From Sphingobium cyanobacteriorum (lineage in GTDB: Bacteria; Pseudomonadota; Alphaproteobacteria; Sphingomonadales; Sphingomonadaceae): a DNA stretch of 64,000 nucleotides. Every line of letters begins with the position of its first letter. Positions within the stretch are counted from its first letter, which is position 1. The notes beneath the pieces were generated by a model, which was given only the letters and a program-made list of their open reading frames with translations, was not told the DNA's origin and did not search any database. Made by a program: the position numbers and the translations under genes. The DNA lies in NCBI RefSeq assembly GCF_030580935.1, contig NZ_JAUQOM010000005.1:1-64000 (forward strand), in the 5' to 3' direction. This document shows positions 27,923 through 37,519 of the stretch, piece after piece.

Positions 27923-28891
27923 ATGAAGCGCATCATGATCGCCGGGCTGCTGCTGTTGCCCGCAGCGGCGCCGGCCAATGCCCTCGCCGAAACCCTTTAT
28001 GTCTCCAACGAGCGCGGCGACAGCGTCAGCGTGATCGACGCCGCATCGGGCGCGGTGACGGCGACCTGGGCGGTGGGTGGCCGCCCGCGCGGCATCACCG
28101 TGTCGAAGGACGGCCGATATATCTATCTGTGCGCCAGCCTGGACCATGCGGTGCAGGTGATCGACCGGGCAAGCGGCAAGCTGGTGGCGGAACTGCCGTC
28201 CGGCCAAGACCCCGAACAATTCTTCCTGTCGCGCGACGGCAAGACCCTGTTCGTCGCCAATGAGGATGACGCCGCGCTGACCGCCATCGACCTGGCCAGC
28301 CGTACCGTGGCTTTCCAGGTCGATGTCGGCGGCGAGCCGGAGGGCGTGGCGCAAAGCCCTGACGGCCGGTGGGTCGCGGTCACGTCCGAAGAGGATAATG
28401 TCGTCAACTGGATCGATGTCGCGGCCAGGGCGATGGTGGACGAAACCCCCACCGACCTGCGCCCCCGCCATGTCGAATTTACCGCTGACGGCCGGCAATT
28501 ATGGGTCGCGGCGGAAGTGGGCGGCACGGTGCAGATCATCGACACCGCCAGCCGGCATGTGGCCGAAACGCTGCGCTTTACCATTCCCGGCATCCCCGAT
28601 CATCGCATCCTGCCCTGCGGCATCCGTTTCACGCCCGACGGCAGGACGGCGGTGATCGCGCTGGGCCGGGCCGACCATGTCGCGCTGGTCGATGTGGCGA
28701 CCCGCACGGTGCGAGCCTATGTGCCGGTCGGCAAGCGGGTGTGGCATGTCGCGATCAGCGCCGACGGGACGCGCGCCTATGCCGCCAATGGCCTTTCGGA
28801 CACTGTTTCCGTGATCGACCTGGCCAGGGGTGCGGCAGTCCGGACCATCGCGGTCGGCGCAGCGCCATGGGGCATTGTCGCCGCACCCTGA
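27923..28891 (+). CDS. PQQ-catabolism-associated beta-propeller protein (YncE-like)
   Basis: A 322-residue exported beta-propeller with a signal peptide ending near ALAET. It has about seven YVTN-type repeats, for example LYVSNERGDSVSVID, LFVANEDDAALTAID and AYAANGLSDTVSVID. The family is found with PQQ alcohol dehydrogenases, the CXXCW protein and cytochrome c550; its function is unknown. It may bind a partner protein or metal. The ribosome site AGGAGAGG lies just before the ATG. Confidence 0.87.
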   Translation: MKRIMIAGLLLLPAAAPANALAETLYVSNERGDSVSVIDAASGAVTATWAVGGRPRGITVSKDGRYIYLCASLDHAVQVIDRASGKLVAELPSGQDPEQFFLSRDGKTLFVANEDDAALTAIDLASRTVAFQVDVGGEPEGVAQSPDGRWVAVTSEEDNVVNWIDVAARAMVDETPTDLRPRHVEFTADGRQLWVAAEVGGTVQIIDTASRHVAETLRFTIPGIPDHRILPCGIRFTPDGRTAVIALGRADHVALVDVATRTVRAYVPVGKRVWHVAISADGTRAYAANGLSDTVSVIDLARGAAVRTIAVGAAPWGIVAAP

Positions 28892-28901
28892 TTCGCCTGT
28901 C

Positions 28902-28918
28902 GTCCGAAGGAACGAGAA
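28902..28918 (+). promoter_or_regulatory. weak candidate island operator upstream of the porin
   Basis: GTCCGAAGGAACGAGAA shares the CC-N-AAGG core and one further C with the other sites but lacks CAAT. It lies 82 bases before the porin start. Confidence 0.25.
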
Positions 28919-29000
28919 CCTAAGTCCAATTTCTCGCCTTCCCCTTCCGCCCCACTGTCCGCCCAGCCGGAGACAAGTCGGCGGAACAGAGGAGGATGAT

Positions 29001-30401
29001 ATGAAGGGGACGTTGCGCCTGATGAGCGCGGCTGGAGCATTGCTGCTCGCCGCCACCGCAGCGCCGGCCATGGCCGGCACCACCGCGGACCTGCTGAAGC
29101 GGCTGCACGAAAAGGGCATTCTGACCGACGAGGAATATCAGGAACTGGTGAAGGGACAGAATGCCGAGGCGGCACAGGTCGCGGCGGCCCCCGCCCCGGC
29201 GGTGACGCCGGACGCATCGGGGGGCGCCGGTTTCGTGCGCATGACCCAAAGCGGCATCGGCCTGCAAATGGGCGATGTGACGCTCAAATTCTCCGGCTCG
29301 GTCAACGGCTTCTATGTCCATGACAATGGCGATACGCCCAGCGCGACGACGACCGTGACAGGCGGCGTGGCGACCGTCGGCGGCAGCAGTTCGGCGGTGC
29401 GCAACGGCCTGCTCCCCGGCTTCCTGAAGGTCGAGGCGATGACGACGCAGGGCGGATGGGATGTGGGCGCGCATTTCGGCATGTATCCGGGCATCAATTC
29501 GGTCAACTATGCGGCCGGCGGCGGCGCCAACAGCGCCGGCAATCCCCGCGCGCTCCAGACCGCCGGCATCGATTTCCGCCAGACCTACCTGACCTTTGGC
29601 CGGGCGGGCTTTGGCGAGGTGAAGATCGGCCGCGACATCGGCCTGTTCGCGTCGGAAGCGATCCTCAACGATATCACCCTGCTGTCATCGGGCACCCCGG
29701 CGGGCAATGTCGCCCCGTCCAACACCACGCTGGGCCGCATCGGCACCGGCTATATCTACACCGATTTCCAGCCGCAGATCACCTACACCACGCCCAGTTT
29801 CAGCGGCTTCACCGCCAGCGTCGGCATTTTCGAACCACTCTCCTCGCTGACAGGCCCGGCCGAAACCAACAGGCAGCCCGGTTTCCAGGCCAAGTTCGTC
29901 TATGACGGCAAATTCGGCGATGTCGGCACCCGTCTGTGGGTGTCGGGCGTGACGCAAAAGCATAATGTCGATGCCGGCCCCGATTATACCGGCTGGGGCT
30001 GGGACGCGGGCGCGAAGGTCACGTTCGGGCCGGTCACGGTGGTCGGCACCTATTATGACGCATCGGGCCTGGGCACCACCGCGCTCAACCTGTTCGATAC
30101 CGATGGCCTGGGCAACAGGCGCGACAGCCACGGCTTCTACCTGCAGGGACTCGCCACCTTCGGGAAATTCTCGGTCGGCGGCAGCTATGGCGAAAGCAAT
30201 CTCGACTATGCCAACGCCGCCGATGCGCTGGCCAATCCGACGCTGGTGGACAAGAACAGCAGTTGGGTCGGACAGGTCCGTTACGGCCTCAATAGCTGGG
30301 TCACGCTGCTGGGCGAATATGTGACCAGCAAGTCGCAGGCGCATAACGGCAACAAGGCGACATCGGACGCGATCGCGGCGGGGGCGATCCTGTTCTTCTG
30401 A
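29001..30401 (+). CDS. outer-membrane porin
   Basis: A 466-residue protein with a signal peptide ending near AMAGT. A short helical segment follows (LLKRLHEKGILTDEEYQELV) and then a beta-rich barrel that ends in phenylalanine (GAILFF). This resembles the porins of sphingomonads and relatives whose N-terminus carries a short coiled region. It probably allows diffusion of small substrates such as alcohols, given its place at the end of the alcohol-oxidation island. ATG 29001 follows GGAGG at five bases. A hairpin follows 25 bases after the stop. Confidence 0.82.
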   Translation: MKGTLRLMSAAGALLLAATAAPAMAGTTADLLKRLHEKGILTDEEYQELVKGQNAEAAQVAAAPAPAVTPDASGGAGFVRMTQSGIGLQMGDVTLKFSGSVNGFYVHDNGDTPSATTTVTGGVATVGGSSSAVRNGLLPGFLKVEAMTTQGGWDVGAHFGMYPGINSVNYAAGGGANSAGNPRALQTAGIDFRQTYLTFGRAGFGEVKIGRDIGLFASEAILNDITLLSSGTPAGNVAPSNTTLGRIGTGYIYTDFQPQITYTTPSFSGFTASVGIFEPLSSLTGPAETNRQPGFQAKFVYDGKFGDVGTRLWVSGVTQKHNVDAGPDYTGWGWDAGAKVTFGPVTVVGTYYDASGLGTTALNLFDTDGLGNRRDSHGFYLQGLATFGKFSVGGSYGESNLDYANAADALANPTLVDKNSSWVGQVRYGLNSWVTLLGEYVTSKSQAHNGNKATSDAIAAGAILFF

Positions 30402-30416
30402 CCCAAGGAACTATGT
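30400..30416 (+). promoter_or_regulatory. candidate island operator upstream of the second TonB receptor
   Basis: GACCCAAGGAACTATGT keeps the first nine bases of the best sites exactly. It overlaps the porin stop codon and lies 93 bases before the start of the broken receptor gene. Confidence 0.4.
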
Positions 30417-30425
30417 CACGAAACG

Positions 30426-30457
30426 GGGGCCGCATCCTAATAGGGGGCGGCCCCTTT
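30426..30457 (+). terminator. GC-rich hairpin after the porin gene
   Basis: GGGGCCGC (30426-30433) pairs with GCGGCCCC (30447-30454) and is followed by TTT. This is a short, weak intrinsic-terminator candidate located between the candidate operator and the second TonB receptor. Confidence 0.5.
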
Positions 30458-30508
30458 CCATTTGCAAAAGGCATGGAAAATAAGGAGAGGGGCGTCGAGG
30501 GGATCGCC

Positions 30509-32548
30509 ATGAAATCTGTCATATTGCCTGCTATCTTGCTGTCCGTACCGACGCTGGCCCTGGCCCAGGCGCCCGATGACGCGCCGGGCGACGCTTCGCA
30601 GATCATCGTCACCGGCGCGGGGCTGGACCTGCCGCCCGGCACGCCGGCCTATGGGTCGGTGGTGATCGACCGGCAGCGGCTGATGGACAGCGCATCGGGG
30701 CGGATCGAAAGCGCGCTGGCCGATGTCGCGGGCTTCCAGCAATTCCGCCGGTCGGACAGCCGTTCCTCCAATCCCTCCAACCAGGGCGCGACCCTGCGCG
30801 CGCTGGGCGGCAATGCGTCGAGCCGGACCCTGGTGCTGCTGGACGGCGTGCCGGTGGCCGATCCTTTCTTCGGCTATATCCCCTTCAGCGCGCTGGCGCC
30901 CGAACGGCTTTCCGTGGTGCGGGTCACGCGCGGCGGCGGCATCGGCGCGTTCGGCGCGGGTGCGGTGGCCGGGACGATCGAACTGGCCAGCGCGACGCGC
31001 GCGCAACTGCCCGATGTCTCCGCCAGCGCCTTGTACGGCAGCCGCGATGCAACCGAAGTCTCTGCTGGCCTGACCCAGGATCTGGGTGGCGGCTAAGTCT
31101 CGCTGTCGGGTCGCTGGGACCGGGGCGACGGGTTCCAGACCACGCCCAGGGACCAGCGCGTCGCCGCCACCGTGCCCGCCGCCTATGATGGCTGGTCCAC
31201 TAACCTGCGCGCGGTCACGCCGCTCTCCACCAGATCGGAACTGCAATTCCGCGCGACCCTGTTCGAGGATCATCGCACGCTCCGTTTCGCCGGGGCCGAC
31301 AGCATGAGCCAGGGACAGGATGCCAGCATCCGCTACATCCATCGCGGGCCTTGGCAGGTCGATGCGCTGGCCTATATCCAGGCGCGCAACTTCTCCAACA
31401 TCGTCGTCTCCTCATCCAGCTTTCGCAGGTCGCTGGACCAGCGCAACACGCCGTCCACCGGAATCGGCGGCAAGATCGAACTCCGCCCGCCGGTCGGGCC
31501 GGACCATGTGCTGCGGCTGGGCATCGATACCCGCTTCGCCACCGGCGACATGTATGAGGACGCCTATAACGCCAATATCGCGGCCAATCCGCGCACCTTC
31601 CTGCGCCATGCGGGGGGCGACCAGTGGACGACCGGCCTTTTCGTTGAGGATGACTGGACGCTGGGCCGGCTGGTGCTGACCGGCGGGGTGCGCGCCGATC
31701 GCTGGTCGATCCGCAACGCTTTCTACAAGGAGGTCAATGCGCCGACCAGTGCGACAGTCAGGAACGATATTTTCGCGTCCCGGTCGGACTGGGAAATGTC
31801 CGGCCGGATCGGTGCGCTCTATCGCGCCAGTGACGCCATCGCGCTGCGGGCATCGGCCTATAGCGGCTTCCGCCTGCCGACGCTCAATGAACTCTATCGG
31901 CCGTTCGTGGTATTTCCGGTCAGGACCGATGCCAATGCAGCGCTCAACCCGGAAAAGCTGAAGGGCGCGGAAGCCGGCATCGACCTGACCCCGACAAAGG
32001 GCGTCACCCTGTCCGCCACCGCCTTCTACAACCGGCTGGACGACGCCATCGCCAATGTCACCACCCCCGGCAATGACAATGTGCGCCAGCGCCAGAATGT
32101 GGACCGGATCGTCGCCAAGGGCATCGAACTGACGGCAGCGGCAACGCTGGGCGATTTCAGACTGTCCGCCAGCTACGCCTACAGCCACAGCATCGTGCAC
32201 GAAGCCAGCAGCCTGAAACTGGATGGGCTTTCCCCCGCGCAGGCGCCCCGTCACGCCGCCAGCGGCACATTGGCCTGGGCGCCGGCGAACGGCCCTTCGC
32301 TGTCGACCACATTGCGCTATGTCGGCAAGCAATATGAAGATGATCTGCACAAGGATGTGCTGCCCGATGCGCTGACGCTGGACGCGGTGGCGCGCCTGCC
32401 GGTCGGCCATGGCGTCAGTCTGGTCGCACGCGGCGAGAATCTGTTCGATGAGAAGGTCGTGACACGACAGGTCACGAGCAACGGCATTGCCTCCACCGAC
32501 CTCGGCACGCCGCGCACGCTCTGGATCGGGGTCAGTTTCGGGGGGTGA
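30509..32548 (+). pseudogene. TonB-dependent receptor interrupted by an in-frame TAA
   Basis: The two halves lie in one frame and together form a normal receptor of about 680 codons. There is a signal peptide (MKSVILPAILLSVPTLALA), a plug (IIVTGAGLDLPPG, then TLVLLDGVPVADPFFGY and FGAGAVAGTIELAS) and a barrel with TonB-receptor C-terminal features. A TAA at 31094-31096, after DLGGG and before VSLSGRWDRG, stops translation at residue 195, near the start of the barrel. One base change from TAT or TAC (Tyr, a usual residue at such a place) would explain it. No other lesion is seen, so the change is recent or a sequencing error. It closes the alcohol-oxidation island. Confidence 0.85.
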
Positions 32549-32828
32549 CGCCATGGGGCGGCGGTGATCCTGACTGCCTGCTGCCGGCCAACAGCGTCGC
32601 CTTTGCCCTCTTCGATCCAGCATGCGGCCCTGGCAGCGCGGGAACAAGGCGCGCCACAGGATGCCATCCTTCCGGCAGCGACAAAGCGTTTGGAGCATCC
32701 TTGTACAAGGTTGACGGCGGCGATCGGCTCGATTATCCGCCCGACACATACGAAGTCGGAATGACGATCGGAATATATTCGGAATGGCCGTGGAAAAGCC
32801 AAATAATTCCGAACTATTCCAATGGGTT

Positions 32829-32902
32829 GCGGGTATAGCTCAATGGTAGAGCACTAGCCTTCCAAGCTTGTGATGCGGGTTCGATCCCCGCTACCCGCTC
32901 CA
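32829..32902 (+). tRNA. tRNA-Gly (anticodon TCC) with a mismatch in the anticodon stem
   Basis: Acceptor GCGGGTA/TACCCGC, D stem GCTC/GAGC, T stem GCGGG/CCCGC and encoded CCA are all perfect. The anticodon loop is CTTCCAA. The anticodon stem CTAGC/GCTTG has one U-U mismatch at positions 28:42. Confidence 0.93.
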
Positions 32903-32916
32903 GCCGCCCGGTCGCG

Positions 32917-33903
32917 TCAGGCCAGCGGCCCCGAACTCCCCCGTTCGATCAGCGTGAACTGAAAGTCCGGCGTCTCCGCCGGTCCCCTGGCGAGCGCGTC
33001 GATGACGCAGCGGCTCATGTCCTCCAGCGGCTGGCGCACGGTCGTGAGCGGCGGCCAGGAGGTGAGACTGGCGCTGGTGTCGTCGAATCCCGCCACCGAC
33101 AGATCCTCCGGCACGCGCAGTCCGATCCGGTGGGCCAGCGTCAGGACGCCCAGGGCCATTTCGTCATTGGTGGCGAAGATCGCGGTCGGCGGCTGCGGCA
33201 GTGCCAGCAACGCCTCGCCTGCCTCGATGCCGGAGGCGAAATCGAAATGGCCCTGCACGAACAGGTCATCGTCGATCGCCAGGCCCGCCGCCGCCAGGCC
33301 GTCGCGAAAGCCGTCGACGCGGCGCAAGGCGGCATGGTGGGTCAAAGGCGGCGTGATGACGCCGATGCGGCGATGGCCCAGACCCAGAAGATGGTCGGCC
33401 ACCATCCGCCCTCCAGCCTGTTCGGGCGTCTGGATGGTGAAGCCCGGCATTTCGCCCGCACCGGCAATGCGGGCATAGGGCAGGCTCATCTCCGCCAGCC
33501 GCGCCAGCAGCTCTTTGTCGTCGGACAGCGGCGGCACCAGCAGCACGCCATCGGGGCGCAGCGCCGCAACCAGCCGGTCCAGCACTTCGAACCGCTCCTC
33601 GCCACCGGGCGAAATCGGTTCGACCACCAGATGATAGCCCAGTTCGCGGCAGCGCCAGGCCGCGCCGATCTGGATACGGCTGACATAGCCCGGCGCGGGA
33701 TTGTTGTAGAGGAAGGCGATCATGAACGACCTGCCGCCGGCCAGCCGACGCGCCGACTGGTTCGGGCGATAGCCAAGCTGGTCGATCGCCGCCTGCACCC
33801 GATCACGCAGGGCCGGGCTGACATTAGGCGCCTTGTTGACGACGCGCGAGACGGTCTTGATCGAAACCTGGGCTAGGGCGGCAACGTCGTGGATGCTCGT
33901 CAT
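32917..33903 (-). CDS. LacI-family transcriptional regulator
   Basis: A 328-residue regulator with the N-terminal LacI helix-turn-helix (IHDVAALAQVSIKTVSRVVN) and hinge (PNQSARRLAGG), followed by a sugar-binding-type periplasmic fold (residues about 60-328) that would hold a small-molecule inducer. No sugar-catabolic operon or transporter is next to it, so its target lies elsewhere or is itself. It ends 15 bases after tRNA-Gly(TCC), on the opposite strand. Confidence 0.9.
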   Translation of the reverse strand: MTSIHDVAALAQVSIKTVSRVVNKAPNVSPALRDRVQAAIDQLGYRPNQSARRLAGGRSFMIAFLYNNPAPGYVSRIQIGAAWRCRELGYHLVVEPISPGGEERFEVLDRLVAALRPDGVLLVPPLSDDKELLARLAEMSLPYARIAGAGEMPGFTIQTPEQAGGRMVADHLLGLGHRRIGVITPPLTHHAALRRVDGFRDGLAAAGLAIDDDLFVQGHFDFASGIEAGEALLALPQPPTAIFATNDEMALGVLTLAHRIGLRVPEDLSVAGFDDTSASLTSWPPLTTVRQPLEDMSRCVIDALARGPAETPDFQFTLIERGSSGPLA

Positions 33904-33992
33904 GGATCCTGGCTCAACATGCGGGAAAAGGCTGTCATGCGCAGTTTACGGGGTTCTTGGCAAGACAGGGCGACAGCTTCTATGATGCGGCC

Positions 33993-34190
33993 ATGGGCAA
34001 TATCATCAACCTGCGGCAGGCCCGCAAAGCCAGGCAGCGGATCGACAAGGCACGAGAAGCAGCGGCGAACCGCGTCACATTCGGGCGCACAAAGGCGCAG
34101 CGCCTAGCCGATCGCGCCGAAGAAGAAAGAAAAGCATCCCAACTGAATGCTGCCTATCGGGAAGATCACCTGGATGGGGAAGATGAATAG
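33993..34190 (+). CDS. DUF4169 family small protein
   Basis: A 65-residue, very basic and helical protein starting MGNIINLRQARKARQR, with a FGRTKAQRLADRA segment. This is the DUF4169 pattern, widespread in alphaproteobacteria and of unknown function. The composition suggests nucleic-acid or ribosome contact, which is only inference. ATG 33993 was chosen from the family start; the open frame begins 12 codons earlier. Confidence 0.8.
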   Translation: MGNIINLRQARKARQRIDKAREAAANRVTFGRTKAQRLADRAEEERKASQLNAAYREDHLDGEDE

Positions 34191-34345
34191 ATTTTCATTT
34201 TTGCCTGATCTGTAAATATAGCGTTCATGCGCGGAGATGAATGGACGTTCATTCTGTTCATCACATCTACATCCGGGCACATTTCATCGCGATTCAAAGG
34301 ATCGGGATGAGGTCAATTGATTGTTTCGATGGTTGACCTTCCGCT

Positions 34346-35308
34346 ATGACACAAGATACTCGCTCCATCCGCCCCGCCAGGGCCGCGATTGCCGCTGTTC
34401 TGGCCCTCAGTGCAACTCCGCTGCTCGCGCAGACCGTGATGGTTCCGCCTGCCGTGATGCCGACTGCCCCGGTCGAGGCGGCGCCGGTCGAGGCGGCTTC
34501 TGTGCCAGCCACGGCCACCCCCGCCGGCACCCCGTCCTTCACGCCCGGCCAGCCGATGGTACAGGCAACGCCGCCGGTCGAAGAACGCATCGCCGCCGCC
34601 ACCGCTGCGGCTGAGGCCGAGCAGGCCAAGGCTCCTGGATCAAGGCCTTCGCAGGCCGCATCCCCCATCCGGCCCGACCGCCCGGCCGACCGCCCAACTA
34701 TAGCTGACCGCGCTCCCACACCGGCAGTAACGCCGGCAACCACGACCCCGGCGATCACCCCGCCGGCTCCCGCGACAACAGCCACGCCCGCTGCCGATAC
34801 GCCGACGCAGGCTGCGCCTGCGCCAGCCACCGCCATGTCAGGCCGTGATGACGCTTTGCTCTGGGCCCTGGGCGGCGGCGCGCTGCTGCTCCTGGGTCTG
34901 GGTGGCGCCGCTCTGGCACGCCGCCGCAACCCGGAAGAAGCGGTGATCGCCGATCCGCTGATTAACGCGCAAGCTGTTCCACTCGCTGTCCCGCTTGCGA
35001 CAATGCCGCAGGCTCCCTCGCGTCCTGCGCTCGCCACCACCCCGCCGTCGGCCCTGTCGGACTCGACGCTCGAAGCCATGGTCGCTGCGCCGCCCAGCGC
35101 CGACAATCCTTTCACGACCCGGACGAAGCGCCTGCGCCGCGCCAAATTCCTGATCGCGCAACAGGCCGCGGCCCACGCGCCGCACCCCGCGCCACAGACG
35201 ATCCATGCCGATCCGGTCGCGGCAGCCGCGCCGGACCGCAGCCAGACCGTCTATCGCTTCGGCGGACAGGCGCCCCGGCCCGGCAGCCTGAAACCGCGCA
35301 CCCGCTAA
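34346..35308 (+). CDS. Pro/Ala-rich single-pass membrane protein, unknown function
   Basis: A 320-residue protein with a signal peptide ending near PLLAQT. A low-complexity Pro/Ala/Thr segment covers residues about 30-165, followed by one transmembrane helix (LLWALGGGALLLLGLGGAAL) near 172-191. A basic cytoplasmic tail includes RTKRLRRAKFLIAQQ. I do not recognise a family. The layout, a long disordered outer segment plus one anchor, suggests a cell-envelope protein. It is followed by argG on the same strand after 139 bases. Confidence 0.65.
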   Translation: MTQDTRSIRPARAAIAAVLALSATPLLAQTVMVPPAVMPTAPVEAAPVEAASVPATATPAGTPSFTPGQPMVQATPPVEERIAAATAAAEAEQAKAPGSRPSQAASPIRPDRPADRPTIADRAPTPAVTPATTTPAITPPAPATTATPAADTPTQAAPAPATAMSGRDDALLWALGGGALLLLGLGGAALARRRNPEEAVIADPLINAQAVPLAVPLATMPQAPSRPALATTPPSALSDSTLEAMVAAPPSADNPFTTRTKRLRRAKFLIAQQAAAHAPHPAPQTIHADPVAAAAPDRSQTVYRFGGQAPRPGSLKPRTR

Positions 35309-35447
35309 AATCATCCGCGATCCCTGACTGGGCCGGGCGTCCCCACGCCCGGCTCTTTCTCTGTCCGGTTGCGCTTTGGCGGCTTGCCTGATACCGGGCG
35401 CGCGCACCAATCATCGCGTCCTTCCTGCACGAAAAGAGTCGCTGCCC

Positions 35448-36665
35448 ATGTCAGACAAGATCAACCGCATCGTCCTCGCCTTTTCCGGTGGCCTCGACAC
35501 CAGCGTGATCCTGAAATGGCTGCAACAGACCTATAATTGCGAGGTCGTGACCTTCACCGCCGACCTGGGACAGGGTGAGGAACTGGAGCCGGCCCGCGCC
35601 AAGGCCCGCCTGATGGGCGTCAAGGAAGAACATATCTTCATCGACGACCTGCGCGAGGAATTCGTGAAGGATTATGTCTTTCCGATGATGCGGTCCAACG
35701 CGCTTTATGAAGGTCTGTATCTGCTTGGCACCTCGATCGCCCGGCCGCTGATCGCCAAGCGCCAGATCGAAATCGCCAAGCAACTGGGCGCCGATGCCGT
35801 CAGCCATGGCGCGACCGGCAAGGGCAATGACCAGGTCCGCTTTGAACTGGGCTATTATGGCCTGGCCCCCGACATCAAGGTGATCGCGCCGTGGCGGGAA
35901 TGGGATTTGACCAGCCGCACCAAGCTGATCGAATTTGCCGAAAAGCATCAGATCCCGATTCCGCGCGACAAGCGCGGCGAAAGCCCCTTTTCGACCGACG
36001 CGAACATGCTGCACACCTCGTCCGAGGGCAAGGTGCTGGAAGATCCGTGGGAAGAAACCCCGGACTATGTCTATTCGCGCACGGTGAACCCGGAGGACGC
36101 GCCCGACGCGCCCGAATATATCACCATCGATTTCGAACGTGGCGATGGCGTCGCGATCAACGGCGTGGGCATGTCGCCCGCGACCTTGCTGGAAACCCTG
36201 AACGAGTATGGCCGCAAGCATGGCATCGGCCGCCTCGACCTGGTCGAAAACCGCTTCGTGGGAATGAAGTCGCGCGGCATGTACGAAACGCCGGGCGGCA
36301 CCATCTATCATCTCGCCCATCGCGGCATCGAGCAACTGACGCTCGATCGCGGCGCCGCGCATCTGAAGGACGAACTCGCCCCCAAATATGCCGAGCTGAT
36401 CTATAACGGCTTCTGGTTCAGCCCGGAGCGTGAAATGCTCCAGGCGGCAATCGACTATAGCCAGGAAAAGGTGACGGGCACCGTCCGCCTCAAGCTCTAC
36501 AAGGGCGGCGTCCATGTCGTGGGCCGCAAATCGCCTTACTCGCTCTACAGCGAAAAGGTCGTGACGTTCGAGGATGATGCCGGCGCCTATGACCAGCGCG
36601 ACGCGGCGGGCTTCATCAAGCTCAACGCGCTCCGCCTGCGCCTTCTGGGTCGTCGCGATCGCTGA
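35448..36665 (+). CDS. argG: argininosuccinate synthase
   Basis: A 405-residue enzyme that joins citrulline and aspartate with ATP to form argininosuccinate in arginine synthesis. The N-terminal ATP pyrophosphatase loop FSGGLDTS is at residues 12-19, and segments such as [10 protein letters not shown] and the citrulline-binding region follow in order. Length is normal. ATG 35448 is chosen because the protein begins [15 protein letters not shown]; the frame is open upstream. It is surrounded by unrelated genes and appears monocistronic. Confidence 0.96.
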   Translation: MSDKINRIVLAFSGGLDTSVILKWLQQTYNCEVVTFTADLGQGEELEPARAKARLMGVKEEHIFIDDLREEFVKDYVFPMMRSNALYEGLYLLGTSIARPLIAKRQIEIAKQLGADAVSHGATGKGNDQVRFELGYYGLAPDIKVIAPWREWDLTSRTKLIEFAEKHQIPIPRDKRGESPFSTDANMLHTSSEGKVLEDPWEETPDYVYSRTVNPEDAPDAPEYITIDFERGDGVAINGVGMSPATLLETLNEYGRKHGIGRLDLVENRFVGMKSRGMYETPGGTIYHLAHRGIEQLTLDRGAAHLKDELAPKYAELIYNGFWFSPEREMLQAAIDYSQEKVTGTVRLKLYKGGVHVVGRKSPYSLYSEKVVTFEDDAGAYDQRDAAGFIKLNALRLRLLGRRDR

Positions 36666-36735
36666 TCCCGGCAAATCAGAGGGTTAGCAACCGCTTAACC
36701 TTTGCACGGCATAGCATCCATAATGGAGACGTGCC

Positions 36736-37389
36736 ATGCAAGGACTTGAACTGGAAGCCAATTCCATCTGGAGAGCGATGGATCGATCGACGGCGATCAT
36801 AACCTTCGACTGCGATTGCCGCGTTACTGGCGCCAACGACAATTTCCTGGCCCTGTTCGGTTATCGCTTCGATCAGATCGAGGGCCAGCATCATCGCATT
36901 TTCTGCGATGCCGCTTACGCAAAATCGCCTGAATATCTGGCATTTTGGGCGCATCTCCTGACCGGCCATTTCGATACGGGCGCCTATTCCCGGCTGGATG
37001 CGAAGGGGCGGCCAGTCTGGATCAGGGGCAGCTACAACCCCATTTTCGGCCCCGATGGCAGGCAGGTCGGCGTCATCAAATTCGCCAACGACATCAGCGC
37101 GGAACATCGCGCCATCGCGGCGCGGGAGGAAACAGAGCAGCAGATGCGCCAGCAGGAAAGCGATCGTCGCGCCGTTGTAGAGCATGTGCTGGGCGAAGTC
37201 AGCGCGATCGTGGATGCCATTGACGGCATCGCGCGCCAGACCAATTTGCTTTCGCTCAACGCATCGATCGAGGCGGCCCGCGCGGGCGACGCCGGACGGG
37301 GCTTCTCCGTGGTCGCGGCCGAGGTGAAAAAACTTGCGGTGGATACCCAGGCCGCCACCAGCCGGGCGCGCGCCATCATTGCGGGCTGA
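36736..37389 (+). CDS. short soluble PAS chemoreceptor-like protein
   Basis: A 217-residue protein with one PAS domain (about residues 15-125) and a short stretch of the methyl-accepting signalling domain, including the hairpin-tip-like [20 protein letters not shown] near 167. There is no membrane segment. Full receptors have a signalling domain several times longer, so this is a mini-receptor that retains the CheA/CheW contact tip but lacks most of the coiled coil and the usual methylation helices. Whether it joins receptor arrays is unknown. No che genes are nearby. Confidence 0.82.
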   Translation: MQGLELEANSIWRAMDRSTAIITFDCDCRVTGANDNFLALFGYRFDQIEGQHHRIFCDAAYAKSPEYLAFWAHLLTGHFDTGAYSRLDAKGRPVWIRGSYNPIFGPDGRQVGVIKFANDISAEHRAIAAREETEQQMRQQESDRRAVVEHVLGEVSAIVDAIDGIARQTNLLSLNASIEAARAGDAGRGFSVVAAEVKKLAVDTQAATSRARAIIAG

Positions 37390-37519
37390 CCCCGACAGCC
37401 GTTACAAATTGCGACATTTGAGCGGACTGCCTGACATATCTGCGGGACAACTTCCTTTCATAAGCGTTTTCAAGAACGGCGATCCGTCGTTCATGAGATA
37501 GTTGAAAAGGAAAGCAGAC

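Noticed and set aside
23815..28500. Long open frames opposite the dehydrogenase and neighbouring genes (for example a 776-codon frame opposite pedH)
   Set aside because: They mirror the codon structure of strongly supported genes in a high-GC genome and have no family features.
34230..34262. GTTC repeats resembling an alphaproteobacterial LexA box
   Set aside because: The best pair is separated by five bases, not the seven of GTTC-N7-GTTC, and the downstream gene is not a DNA-repair gene.
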